Positions 50,640 through 63,150 of a stretch of 64,000 nucleotides of DNA are shown piece after piece. Source of the stretch: Microcebus murinus (taxonomy: Eukaryota; Chordata; Mammalia; Primates; Cheirogaleidae); contig NC_134119.1 of the NCBI RefSeq assembly GCF_040939455.1, positions 11,458,501-11,522,500 on the forward strand. The letters run 5' to 3'. The notes under the pieces are model-generated. The model worked only from the letters and a program-made list of their open reading frames with translations. It ran no database searches and was not told the DNA's origin. The translations under genes were made by a program, and so were the position numbers. How positions within the stretch are numbered: the first letter of the stretch is position 1; each line of letters starts with the position of its first letter.

Positions 50640-51350
50640 GCAGCCAGGAATTCCAGCTGACTTCTCTCCACAATGAGCAAGTGCTGCAGCCTCTTCCCTG
50701 GTCCTCCTGCCTCCTCTTTTGCCCTGCAATCCATTCCCACATGGCAGCCACAGTCAGCTTTTCAAAATGCAAATTGGATCACATTATTCATCTGCTTAAA
50801 ATCCTCCAGAAGTTTCCTATCACATTCAGAATAAAATCTAGACTTGTCATCCTGGCAGATGAGGCCCTATAGAATCTGTTCCCATGACCTCTCTGAGCTC
50901 ATCTCTGTCACTGTCTTCTGGTTCACTTGGTTCTGGTCCCATTGGCCTCCTGCCGGTCCCTAAACAAGCCAGGATTTATCCTACCCCAGGACCTTTGCAC
51001 TTGCTATTCCCACTGCCTGGCATGGTCTTACCCAGAGCGTCCCCTGGCCAGCCCCTTCCCCTCATTCCTCATTTGAGCAGGTCCCTGCTCACAAGTCCCC
51101 TGCTCAGAGAGACTTTCCTTGACCCTTGTCTAGGACAGCCTCCCTCCCTTCACTCTCTGTCACATCCTGCAGTGTCCTTCCCACATGGGCCTTAAGCACC
51201 ATCTGAAGTGACATTTCTTCCTCGTATTTCTCTGTTTCAAACCCACAAGAATATGAACACCACGAATTCACTGCTCTGTTCTCAGCACCCATCGTGGTGC
51301 CTGGCACAGAGGAGCTTCAAATAACTGCGTGTGGGGTGAATGAATGAATG
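50640..51350 (+). repeat. L2 LINE fragment, long 3' end
   Basis: The ordered L2 blocks are 'cctgccggtccctaaacaag', 'acctttgcacttgctattcc', 'ctgcctggcatggtcttacc', 'gactttccttgaccc' and the end 'gtggtgcctggcacagagga' with a 'gaatgaatgaatga' tail. Confidence 0.8.
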
Positions 51351-52304
51351 AAGCAAGCAGTCACTGTGTCTCAGGGTTTGGGGACCTGTCACTCTTTCCC
51401 ACTGCCCACCTGCAACCCAGTGCCCTGTGCCGCTGCCCTCCTTCAGCTGTCACTTTGCCTGCCCCGTCTCTACCCAGCCCCGGCTGGGACACGTTGCTTG
51501 TGGAAACGGGTGAGGCCCGTGGGAATTTCTCAGTCCACAGAGTGACAGGACCGAATGGGGGCTCACTTCTAGGGGGTTGGGAGGTGCCCAAATAGCCATG
51601 TCTCATGTGCTAAGAGCAGGGACTGACCGGGTCCTGCCCAGCCCCACCACTTCCCTGGATTTTGGCCTTAGGCAATTTTTTCACCTTTCCAAGTCCCAGC
51701 CCTCCACCTGTAAAATGGAGATAAAAGGCCCACTTCTCAGCGTTGTCATTAAATCATGTTTATCAAAAAATTGCACTCTGTGCCTAGCATGTGTTGTTGT
51801 AAACAGTAACGAGCAGAGTCCTTTTTCTGGGGCCGGGGGCTGCAGGGGGCTGCGTCGCTGCACACCCGATAGCAGCGCCCGGGAGGCTGAGCCAACGCTG
51901 TTAATAATTGATGGGGATGTTCTGGCAACTCGGAGAGGAACCAAAGCACAGGCCCTAGGCTTCCCCGTCAAGGGAGTGAAAATCAAAATCCATTAGGCAA
52001 AGGCAGTGTGATTGATTCTTGTTTAGAAGATGGGGTCAGCCCCATCGGGCTAACAGGGCTGCAGTGCTGGGGTTTCTGCTTTCTCGGAAAACCCTACAGG
52101 CTTTTCTCAGCAAAATTGAGGGGGAACTGATTTGCCAGGCCAGGAGTGTCTGCATTCCCTGGAATAGTCTCAGGGTTAAAGCCCTGAGATAACTTTCTCA
52201 TTTCTAGAGTGGCCGTTGTTTACTGTGCCAAGCATTAGTGGGACTTTATATCTTCTACCTTGTGGAAATCCCTCTCCAACAGGTACTGTGCCAGTTGGGG
52301 ATGC

Positions 52305-52740
52305 TTTGGGCTGCAAGTAGCAGGATAGAAAACTCAAAGCAACTTCAGTAAGGACAAAGATGCATCACCTCACATAACATGAAGTTCCAAGGTAGTTGGT
52401 TTTAGGTTGTGTCAGTGGCTCAATGATGCCATCAGGATTCTAGAATCTTTTCATCTCTCTGCTCTTCCAGCCCCTGTAGGTGGCTTGGTCCTCAAGCTTG
52501 ATGCCTCATATCACAAGATGGCTGCCCAGTCCCAGCCCTCAGATATAGACACAATTATGTCCAACCCATGAAAAGAGGCATTTCCTCCTATGCCTCACTT
52601 TTTTCTTTTTCTGAGAGATAACCCTTTCCCAGGAGCAACCTAGCAGACTCCTTTTAAATCCCATTGGCCAGAATCACGTCACATGTTGTAGCTATAGGGG
52701 AACCTGAGAAAGCCGTCATCTGGCCTTTTCAGATGATGGA
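52305..52740 (+). repeat. Dispersed repeat, 'GATGGC/ATTGGC' family, copy 3
   Basis: The blocks 'gctgcaagtagcaggataga', 'gatgccatcaggattctaga', 'cacaagatggctgccca' and 'cccattggccagaatcacgt' lie in the same order as in the copies at 23190 and 61915. Confidence 0.5.
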
Positions 52741-54485
52741 GGGAATGGATTTGATGAGTGGGATTCAGACTGTGTCACAGAGGAGGGAATGGAGGCTGTG
52801 GGAGGTGAAGTCAGTGCCTGAGCTCACACAGCCATGTGCTCAGTAAATATTTGTCGAAGAAATGAAACTGGCAGAGTCAGGGTTTGGACCCAAATTTATC
52901 TGGTTCCCAAGCCTGTGTTCCTAAATCCTGGAATCTTGGACACATCATTTAGCTTCCCTGAGCATCAGCGAGCTCATGTGCCAAATGGTGAGGACAGCCA
53001 TGCCTACCTTTCGGGACTGTTTTGACAATTCGGGGAGATTTCAGATGTGAATGTGATTTGCACATGGAAAGTACTACAAGTGAAAGCTATTATTGTTATA
53101 TTCAAAAGTGGGAGTGGCCTTTATTTAGGGACAGTGGTCAGTATTTTGCCCAGCACAGATGTGATGAACAATCAGCTCTGGAGCCCAACAGCTGTGGCTT
53201 GTTTCTTGTCTCCATTGCGTATCAGGAATCTGAACTTGGGCAGGTTCCTTTCCTTCTCTGAGTCTCAGTTTCCTCATCTAGGAGATGAGAAGGGCCAGTA
53301 AGGGGTAATTTATGTAAAGAGAGCAGCCCAGTGCCTGGCCTGCATTAGTGGCAACGGTGGCGACCAGCATTTTCAGCGAACGCCTCTATTCCAGCCACAC
53401 GCCGTTAGTGTGAGGACGTTGCAGCTTCTCCAGCCTGAGCCATGGAGATCGTGTGTTACCATCAAGCAAAATGAGAGCATCAGCTCGGAATCCACGGGCC
53501 CTGCTGGGCTACGAGTCATCTAGCTGAGGCTCTCGCTGGCCCCAGCTTGGTCATCCAGATGCAAGTTTTTATTCCTGGGAGATAATATGCCAGAGATTCA
53601 GAATCCTGGTTGTGGGGTCACACGGACCGGGCTTTGAATCCTGGCCCTGCCTTTTCCTAGCTGTGGACTTGGGGCAGTTTGCTTCACTCCTCGTAGCTTC
53701 CATTTCCTAATCTGTACACGAGGGTGGTGCATATAAAACCGGCTCCCTGGCGCTGTCGGAGGATTAAGTAGGATAGCGCCCGTGCGGCCCTGAGGCTGTG
53801 TGTGTCAACCCCAGCGTCCCTCTTGCTTAAGGGGAACCCAGAGCCCAGGATGCATCTGTGACCTGCCTGGGATCCCACTGCTAGTTGGCGAAAGACCAGA
53901 GACCGTCCCCAGGCCTTCCCGGCCCCACCATCCTTCCCCCCACCGAGGCTCAGGGATCTTTCTGTCCCTCCCGATGCTTAACCAGGACCATGTCTCGGCA
54001 GCTGGTCTCCCAGGGGTTTTGAAAGGCCGTATGGGCGGGAGAATGTGAAAATGCTTAGGAAGAAAAAGTTCTGGCCAAATTAACAGTTTGGCCAAAGCTT
54101 AATTAACTGGAAGAGAAAATTAGGCAGCAACTCCGCACGCAGCACTTTGTGTACTTCCTACGCTTGATAGCACCGTGGACGGGAGCCCTGATCCCGGGCC
54201 TGGGTTGCCCAAGTCCAGAGTTTGGCTCCTCTTCCCAGTGACCATGTGAGTTGAGGCAAATGATGGCAGCTCTCTGTGCCCGGCTTCCTCCAGCCAACAG
54301 CAATCTGGGGGCCATAGCAGCGCCCGCCTCATTGAACAGCTACCAGAATTAAACGGGTTACGAGTGCGAAGCACCCAGAACAGCCCTCGATAACTGTTGG
54401 GGTTTTTTGTTTGTTTAACTGTCATCCCATTTAATCTTCCTGACAATCCTGTAGAGTAAATGACATTTTTAAAAAAAGAAAAATC

Positions 54486-54647
54486 AGCTGGGTGTGGCAG
54501 CATGTGGTGGCGTGTGCCTGTAGTCCCGGCTACTCGGGGGGCCGAGGCAGGAGGATCGCTTGAGCCCAGGCGTTCGAGGCTGCAGTGAGTTGATTGTGCC
54601 ACTGCACTCCAGGCCGGGCGACAGAAGGATATCCTGTCTGCCCCCAA
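54486..54647 (+). repeat. Alu-type monomer SINE
   Basis: A single diverged arm with 'gtagtcccggctactcgggg' and 'ttgcttgagcc'-like text ends in a short, interrupted A tract. Confidence 0.8.
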
Positions 54648-56108
54648 AATTATCCTTATAAAATGCTATGTGCTCCCTGTAAACCCAGAGGTCTCCCCAG
54701 CCACCGGAGCCCAGTGGAGGCAGAGGGCTGAGCCCGCCGGGAACAGCACTCAGCCCCTGGGTCGGGTGTCGCCCAGAGGTGCATGTTCTACACTGGCTCC
54801 CAGAATTCCCCAGCGGGCGTGAGCTCCAGTTGCCCACAGTGGTCACTTGCTTGAAAACACACCCTGTTTGACCTATTTTCCTTCCCTGTCTCATGTCCCC
54901 CTCCCCTTCCAGAGTTTTCTGGGACCACTTCCCACATGAGCCACTTGTACCCAGATCCTTATCTTAGGATCTGGTTCTGGGGAAACCAACCAAAGACCTG
55001 TGGGAAACCCCATCTCTTCGGTGTCCTGGTGTTTTATTACGGCCTCGGAGGCATCTACAACCGAACCTCCATCGGGCATTGTCGTAAAATGACAGACGGG
55101 GTGCAGCCAGCCTCATCCCCGTCTCTTGGATAAAACAAAACCAACAGTAGTGTTGGTGACAGCTACCGCCTGAGTGCTTACAAGTGTCTGGCGCAGTGCT
55201 AAGGGCATTCGCGAACCTTACATCTGATTCCCACGGCCACTGCATGAGGGAGGGACAATTATCCTCATCTCGTAGCTGAGAGGCTCGGAGGGGCGAGTGG
55301 CTGGCCCAGGGGCACACATGCAGCGAATGAGAGGCTGGGACAGATCCCAGATCCCACCCAGGACCCCCCGACTGCCAAGCCCATGACTTTGACCTCTGTG
55401 CTGTATGAATGACCTTCAGGAAGCTAGAAGCCAGCTCCAGGGACGCTACCCCAGCATTTGCTTTCCACCTTGGGGAGGTGCTGAGAGGTGAGAGGTTTGC
55501 CCAGCGTCTCCCACCTGACCTGGGAGTGTTCCTGGCCCCCGTCCAGAATGACCTTATCCCCAAAGGCTACTGGACAGGACCACTGGAGACACTGGTTTAG
55601 CATTCAGCATTATTTTAACAATAAACCAAATACATAAGGTCCTGCCTTCTCCCTGAGGTTGAATAGTCTTGATTTTGGTGCCTCTGGTAGGACTGGGCAT
55701 AGCCAGGTGAAGCCGGGGCAGGAGGAAGACCCCAGCCCCACACTGGGGCAGGTGGGATGGGAGCCGGAATTCACATGTTGATATCCAGGGTGCTAATTCT
55801 CCTTAAACGTTTCCCCTGGTGACATAAATAAGAAAGATGTTGCCGTGTGAGACATGCTCCCATGGGCCTGGGGATGGGTCCTGGGTTCAAATCCCACTTC
55901 CTCTGCCTCCTGGTTATATGGGCCCCCAAGGCACCTCACCTCTCTGAGACCAGGCAGTGTGGATAATAAGTGGGCCACACCTCGCAGAGCAGTGGTTAGC
56001 TTTGCAAAATATCCATGGCGAGGCTATACAATTGCAACTCACCCCCTAGGTGATTTTTTTTTAATTGTAGTAAAATATACATGACATGAAATTTACTATC
56101 GGAATCAA

Positions 56109-56459
<351 letters not shown>

Positions 56460-57180
56460 TCACGTTGCTCTGCGACCAATCTCCAGAACTTTTTCATCTT
56501 GCAAAACTGAAACTCTATACACATTAATCAACGCCTCCCATTCCCTCGCCCCAGACCCTGGCACTCACCCTTCTACATTCTGTCTCAACGAACTTGACTG
56601 CTCCAGGTACCTCATGGAAGTGGAACCCTATGGTATTTGTCCTTTGTGACTGGTTTATTGCACTTAGCATAATGTGCTCAAGGTTCATCTGTGTTGTAGC
56701 CTGGGTCAGAACTGCTTTCCTTTTTAAGACCGAGTAATATTCCATTGCATGTGTACGCTGCATTTTGTCTATCCCTTCGTCCACTGGTGGACACTTGCTT
56801 CCTTCTGCCTTTTGACTATTGCGAATAATGTCGCTATTCACATGGGGAACAAATAGCTGTTTGAGTCCATGCTTTCAGTTCTTTGGGGCACGTACCCAGG
56901 AGTAGAACTGATGGATCACATGGGAATTCTAGTTTTGATTTTTTGAGGAAGTACCGCACCGTTTTCTGTAGCAGCTACACCAGTTCACGTTCCCACCAGC
57001 AGTGCACCAGGGTTCCAGTTTCACCACGTCCTTGTCAACGCTTGCTGTTTTCAGTTTTTGTTTTTTATAGTAGTCATCCTAATGGGCGTGAGCCGGTATC
57101 TCACTGTGGTCTCGATCGGCATTTCCCTGGTGATGAGTGGTGTCGAGCAACTCTTCACGTGCTTGCTGGCCACTTGTACA

Positions 57181-57472
57181 CAGTAGTCCTCCCTCGTCCT
57201 GATGTCTGAGCCGTGGCTAGGACAAAACCCTGTACAGTCTGTGTTCTCTCCTAAACATACATGTCTATGATAAAGTTTAATTTGTAGATTAAGCACAAAG
57301 ATTAACAACAATAACTAATAATAAAATAGAACAATTATAACAACATACTGTAATCAAAGTTACGTAGATGTGGTCTCTCTCTCAAAATACCGTATTGTAT
57401 GTAATATTTTTGGACCGTGGTTGGTGGTGGGTAACTGACACGGAAGGTGAAACCACGGATAAGCGGGGACTA
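57181..57472. repeat. MER2-type (Tigger/pogo) DNA transposon relic
   Basis: Imperfect terminal inverted repeats begin 'cagtagtcctccctcg' and end 'cggataagcggggactat'. The interior includes 'aaaatagaacaattataaca' and 'gaccgtggttggtggtgggt'. It is a non-autonomous relic with no transposase ORF. Confidence 0.75.
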
Positions 57473-58099
57473 TGGAATGTTTCTTTGGAGAAACGTCTAC
57501 TCGAGTTTTTTGCCCATTTTTAAGTTGAGTTATTTGTGTTGCTGTTGCTGAGCTGGAGGAGTTCTTCGTCTGTTCTGGTCACTAATGCTTAGTCAGGTAT
57601 GTGATCTGCAAACATTTTCTCCCATTCTGTGGTTGGCCTTTTCATTCTGGTGATTGCGTCTTTTGATGTACAGAGATTTTCAACTTTGTCTATTTTTTCC
57701 TTTGTTGTCTGTGCTTTTGTGTCACATTCAAGAAATTGTTGGCAAATCCAATGTCATGAGCATCTTCCCTGTTTTCTTCTAAGAGTTTTATAGTTTTAGG
57801 CCTTGTGTTTCAGTCTTTGTATGTGGTGTGTAAGATAAGGGACCGGCGTCACTCGTTGGCACGTGGCTATCCTGAACCACTTGTTGCCCCTGGTGATCTT
57901 GCCCACGGGAGGGGCCAAGAAACCCAGCATGGGGGACGGCCACGAGGTGCTGGCCTGCGCAGCACCATCTGGGGGTCACCGTCTGGGTCAGTGGCTGTTA
58001 TGATTGTTGCCGGGATACGGGACAGTCTCTGACACACCCAGCAGGGCCCCACCTTCCTCGTCCACTCGAGACAGCTTGGTGGATGCAAGCGAGAGACAG

Positions 58100-58790
58100 T
58101 GTGAGTGACGTGTGTCCAGAATGTGGCTGCTCCTCACCCCCCAACTGCTGCCTCTGTGACCCCCATCCTCTCCCGCACGGACCATTGTGGGAGCCTCCTC
58201 CCGTCTGCCACTCCCGCCCTACCCCCCAGCCCCTACCCCCCAGCTGTGTGTGTACCCCTCCTGCACACACAGCAACTCAGCCCCCTGCTCAGAACCCTCC
58301 CAGAGCTCCTGTCCCACTCAGAGAAAAAGCTTAAATCAGCCCCATCCGCAGGGCCCATGTTCTGGCATCTTCCCTCTCTTCCCAGCGCCCTTCCAGCCGC
58401 CCACCAGACCCGCTCCCACCTCCGAGCCTTTGAACTTGCTGTTCCTTCTGCCTGGCACAGTCTTCCTGCAGACAGCCGCAGGACCCACTGTGGCCACATT
58501 GCTCAGGTCTCAGGTCAAATGCCATCTTCTCAGCGAGGCCATCCCTGAGCACCCTGTGTGAGACAGACCCGCCCCTCCGGCGCTGTCCGTGCTGCTATAC
58601 TCGTGTCCTGCTGACACGGCGCACAGTCACTCACGTATTAATATGCAATTCCCTTCTCTCTCCCCCACTTGACTGTAAGCTTCCGAGGGCAGCTTTTTGT
58701 CTGTTTTGTTCCTTGTATTTTCAGTGCCTGCCTAAAGTAGGCACTCGATACTTGTGTTTTGAGTAAATGAATGAATGAATGATGTTACCC
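58100..58790 (+). repeat. L2 LINE fragment with RE1-like match
   Basis: The blocks 'ttcctgcagacagccgcag', 'gaggccatccctgagcaccc', 'cttgactgtaagcttccgag' and 'aatgaatgaatgaatgatg' show an L2 3' end. A near-canonical reverse RE1 lies inside it at 58579-58599. Confidence 0.8.
58579..58599 (-). promoter_or_regulatory. KCNB1: Near-canonical RE1-like match (antisense) in L2
   Basis: GGCGCTGTCC followed by GT and GCTGCTATA matches the reverse of the 21-bp RE1, with a perfect right half and canonical spacing. The left half matches 6 of 9. L2 is a known source of REST sites, so this may be an L2-derived REST site in KCNB1 intron 1. The weak left half makes this uncertain. Confidence 0.35.
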
Positions 58791-59514
58791 TAGAGATAAC
58801 TGGCAATACAAGCTAATTGATGAAAAAGGAATTTGTTTATAAACTTCGGGACATTTCGCCCTTATTGCTGACACATTGCTAGACGTCTGACTCTCAGCTG
58901 CTTCTGCCACACTCTGGGCGCAGAGTGTGTCTGGTTTCTCAGCCAGAGCCCGGTTTTCTCAGCCTTAGTGCCGCTGACGCCTGGGTAGGGAGCCCCGCTC
59001 CTCATCGCCGGCCTGTCCTGTGCCCCGCGGGAGGCGCGGCCGCACCCTGACCTCCCCCACCCGCTGCTGCGTGGAGAGTGGGCATCAGAGAAATACGGGA
59101 TGAGCAGCTGCCGGGAGGATGTTGCATTATTCCAGGCAAGGGGAGGTGACAGCTTGGAAGAGGGTGGTGGCACGGAAGTCAGCAAAAAGTGGCTGGATTG
59201 GGGGTACATATGAGGCGTGGGGACATTCCCTGGGAGGCCACAAACCCCAGCCTCCACCGGTGGTCAGAGATGCCCAGGCTACGTGACGGGTCTTGGACTG
59301 TGGCCTTTCTTTAGCTGAGAATCCCTCAGGTCAAGTGACTCACTTTCCTCATCCATAAAATGGACCTAATCACAGCTCCCACCTCCCAAGGAGGTTGTAA
59401 GGATTAGATTAGATAATTATGGCAAATAACAATAGTAGACACAGGAGGCCTGCAAGGCCAGTCGCAAGCTGTTATTACCATGACTGATTGTGTGCATTCA
59501 TTCAGTGAAATTTA

Positions 59515-60140
59515 CCGACCACCTGCTGCGTGCTGGGCAGAGAATAAAGATCCCAGCCCGAGTGGCACTGATATTCCAGTGGGAGAAAGAGCGAGACCAT
59601 TAAAAACAACCAAATACAGGTCCTGATTGGACCCTAACGACCACGAAAAAGAAATGAGGTGGTGAGACGGGGAAAGACAGACGGTGCTAACTGGACATTT
59701 GCTGTTAATGAGGGCCGAGTGCTATTTTTAGGCATGATGATACTATTGTGAATACGTTTTTAAAATCTTTATCTTTTAGACACACACACTGAAGTATTTA
59801 TGGATGAAAGGACAAGATCAGCTAAGCATGGAATGTTCTGGATGGTGCTATGGAGAGAGGAGGTCTGCAGGGAGGGAGGGGAGTGTGGGGTTAGCCAGGG
59901 GGGAGGGGAGGCCTCTCCAGAAGGTGTGGACTAAGCAGAGACCTGCAGGAAGGGAGGGAGAGAGGCGTGTGGACATTTGGGCGAAGAGCACTGTGGGTGG
60001 AGGGAACCCACATGCTAAGGCCTTGAGGCAGGAGCATGCCTGGGACACTCAGGGAACATTCTGGTAGCCAGTGGTTGGAGCAGAGTGAGCCACTGGGAGA
60101 GTGGGGGAGGTGAGATCAGAGGGGTGACCTTGTGGGTCAT
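59515..60140 (-). repeat. L2 LINE fragment (antisense)
   Basis: It starts with antisense L2 end text ('gctgggcagagaataaagat'). It continues with 'ctaaggccttgaggcagg', 'agccagtggttggagcagag' and a MIR-adjacent end. It is diverged. Confidence 0.65.
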
Positions 60141-60164
60141 GGCCAAGCTCTAGCCTTCCCTTGC

Positions 60165-60665
60165 AGCCCCTGAGCCTTCACACTGGCCTCCCTGCCTCCA
60201 GGCTTTTCTATCCAGTCCCTCCTCTGCAGGCAACCAGAGCCGCCTTCCTCAAATGTAATCTGCCCATCTTAGTCATCCCCCTGCCCCCAGGATAAAGTCC
60301 ACACTCCCTAGCCCGGCCTTCAGGGCCCCGGCCAATCTCTCCACGTTCACCTCCCAGCCTCTGTCCACACTGAGCTGCCTGCATACCTACATTTCTGTGT
60401 TCCCCAAACACCCCATCCTTCCCTGGGGCTGCAGCACAGCCTTGCCAAGCTGATTCCTGTGCCTTGCACCCCTTTCTTCCTGTTCTCCACCTGCAGCCCC
60501 CCTCTCCTTCTCTTTCTGTCTCTACCTTCAAGGCCCAGCTCCCCAGCCCCTCCTCTGTGGAGCCTTCTCTAGCCGCCCCCACCACCACCCACACTTCCCT
60601 CAGGCAGTGTGGACTGCTCCCTCCTTTGTGCTCCGGAAACCTGACGCTCATACCTTCCTCCAACA
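60165..60665 (+). repeat. L2 LINE fragment
   Basis: The L2 blocks 'ataaagtccacactccctag', 'ccttcagggccccggccaat' and 'tctttctgtctctaccttca' are in order. Confidence 0.65.
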
Positions 60666-61283
60666 AAATATTGTGAAGATGAGCTTGTGGGTTGTTCCGT
60701 GGATGCCAGGCCTGGCCCACAGAGACAGGAATGCTTAAGAGCACGGGCTCTGCAGCCTGACTTTCTGGGTTCAAATCCCAGCTCGGCCACTTTTGAGCTG
60801 TATACCCTTTGGGGAATGACCTAACGTCTCTGGGCTTCAATTTTCTGATCCATAATCCGGGGAGCCTCGCAACAACTGGGGTGTTGTGCCAATTCTACAT
60901 GAAGCACTCAACGCAGTACCTGGCATTCATCGAGTGTTCGGTACTTGCTTTCTATTATTATCGCAGGTAATTGTTAGTAGTTGTTAGTTGAGTGAATAGA
61001 TAAGCAAACATGTGAGATTTATGATGACTGATCAGAGAGGTGAGGGTCTCCCAGGTCATCCCCCTCCTTCCACCTTGCTTGTCTCTGCCTGCTACCTGTC
61101 CCTGCACTTCCTGGGCAGGAAGAAGTGGTCCTTGCTCTCTATTCACAGAGAGGAGACACACGGTTAAATTAGACATTTGGCGTGTGCCCGCACCCCCGCT
61201 GCTCCGCTTTGCTCTGCAGTAAGAGTGGCCTCTCCCGAAGTCGCCCAACAAGGCCCGGCAGCCAGACACCATCGCTGGGAGAG

Positions 61284-61291
61284 TGACGTCA
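61284..61291. promoter_or_regulatory. Perfect CRE palindrome TGACGTCA
   Basis: TGACGTCA, the consensus CREB/ATF site, lies in KCNB1 intron 1 near a GC-richer patch. There is no other promoter feature beside it, so it may be incidental or an intronic enhancer element. Confidence 0.3.
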
Positions 61292-61914
61292 CATTTCCCA
61301 ATGCCACACAGTCACTTACATCCACCAGGTAATGGAAACTGGAATCAAACAGCTTCTAAAAATAGATCATCATATTTCACTCATTGTGACCTACAGGGCA
61401 CCCCTGAGTCTTTCCAAGGCCTGTGTGATCCGTGGGGCCCTTGACCTTGGCCAGCCCTGCCTCTCAGGTCTTTGTCGACCCAATTCTACCAAAGAGGCGG
61501 TTGCTGATTGCCCTGTTAGGGCATACGAGAAGCAAAAGGAAAGAGAAGGTGCTGTTGAGCAGCTTTTCATTTGCGTGTCGCTTGTCTAGAATTCCCACCT
61601 TCTCTTTGATGGATCAATTTTCCTTTATCTCTTTTTAGTGGTGGATATGTTTGCACATCCTTTATTGTTCCTTGAAATCGTGACTGTAATTTGATTCAGT
61701 CGTCCCCTCCTCTCTCTGAGACAGTTCTTTTGGTTTAAAACTGGCTTCCTTTCTAGGCTCCCGTGGTCCTTCTAACTTTCCGTGGGTGTATGTGCATGCT
61801 TTGAGGACCTGTTTCAACGCCACCTGTTGTTTGTGTCAGAAACATTTAGTGCATGTGACTACATGTCGAGCACTGTGCTGGGTGCATGAGAAGCACTTGT
61901 GTATCTAGGAGTAT

Positions 61915-62280
61915 CCTGGTTGCAGGTGACAAAATGCAGCTGCAATGGGCTTGTGTGAAAATGTAATTTAAAAGTCTTGGGTTAGGTAAGGCTTCAGGCA
62001 GTGTTGGATCCAGGAGCTTAAGTATATTATCAGGACTTGGTTTCCCATGTCTCCAAGTTCTATTCCTCTCTGTGTTGGCTTTTCAACAAGCTGTACCACC
62101 AACACGGCTGGAAAGATGGCCTCCTACAGCTCTAGGCTTGCTTCCTGGGGAGAAAGTAAGTCTCTTTTCCAATAGTCCCAGCAAAATCCCAGGGCTGATT
62201 TTCATTGGCTCCACCCTGAGCCAATCACTTAGCCGGGTCTGGGTCACATGTCAATGACTGAAGCTGGGATAGGACTGAGA
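61915..62280 (+). repeat. Dispersed repeat, 'GATGGC/ATTGGC' family, copy 4
   Basis: The blocks 'ggttgcaggtgacaaaatgc', 'gcttcaggcagtgttggatc', 'ggaaagatggcctcctacag', 'attggctccaccctg' and 'gggtcacatgtcaatgactg' lie in the same order as the other copies. It is the longest match to the family in this window. Confidence 0.5.
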
Positions 62281-63034
62281 ATGGGAAAGAGGCGGCTCCT
62301 CAAAGAACCACCAAGAGATAAATGTGAACTGGCAGAAAGAATCTACGGCCAGCATGAAGTTTATTGCCTACTGGAGGGAGACAGGCATTAAACAAATAAA
62401 AAATTAAATGAAAGAATAATCACACGAAGTGTAATACGTATGTCATGAAGGAAAGAAGCAGGTGTTTTGATAGCTCAAGGTCAGGGAGGGCTTCTCGGCA
62501 TAGGTGCCCTTTTCTGGGAATCTCAACGTGATTTCTGTCCTCCCACCGCAGAAGTGATCTTGCTTCTGCAAGTTGTCCGGGCTACCTCTCCTGCGCGGTT
62601 TAGCGTGCTCCCTCTTGTCTCCTGTTTTCTTCTCAACTTGTTTCATCTCCCCAAATAAAACAGGATGTTCTCAAGTCTAGGACTGTATCTTATTCCTTTC
62701 TGTGTTCTCAAGCAGGGTGGGTGGGCTGCCTTTTTTGTAAATAAAATATTATTGGAACATGGCCAGGCCCATTCAGTTACCTAGCGTGTACAGCTGCTTC
62801 CAGACGTGCGGCTGTAAAGCCTAAAACACGTTTATTATCTATTAATAGCCTTTAGAGGAAAAGTTGCCTGAGCTGTGACCTGATGCCGCCTCAGGGCCTG
62901 GTGCAGAGGAAGAGCTTGGTGGGTGTTATGGGGCCGGGGCAGGGAGAGAGGGAAAGCGCAAGCGAGCTGTGTGACTCTGCATGAATCACTCAACCTCTCT
63001 GGGTCTCTGACTGCACACTTGCAGTGTGGGCTGG

Positions 63035-63150
63035 CCCCCCTCATTCTTCGGATCTCAGCTCATGTGTCCCCTCTCCAGAGAGGCCCTCCCTGACCCTGAA
63101 TGGCCAGTTTGGACTTGTGGTATTTACACTCTTTCCATGATAAAATGTCT
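63035..63150 (+). repeat. L2 LINE fragment, short
   Basis: It contains 'tgtcccctctccagagaggcc' and following L2 text. Confidence 0.5.

Noticed and set aside
55005..55563. Possible additional exon or processed pseudogene in KCNB1 intron
   Set aside because: The open antisense frame covers MIR-type and unique sequence with no recognisable protein, poly(A) tail or splice-free gene copy. Insufficient support.
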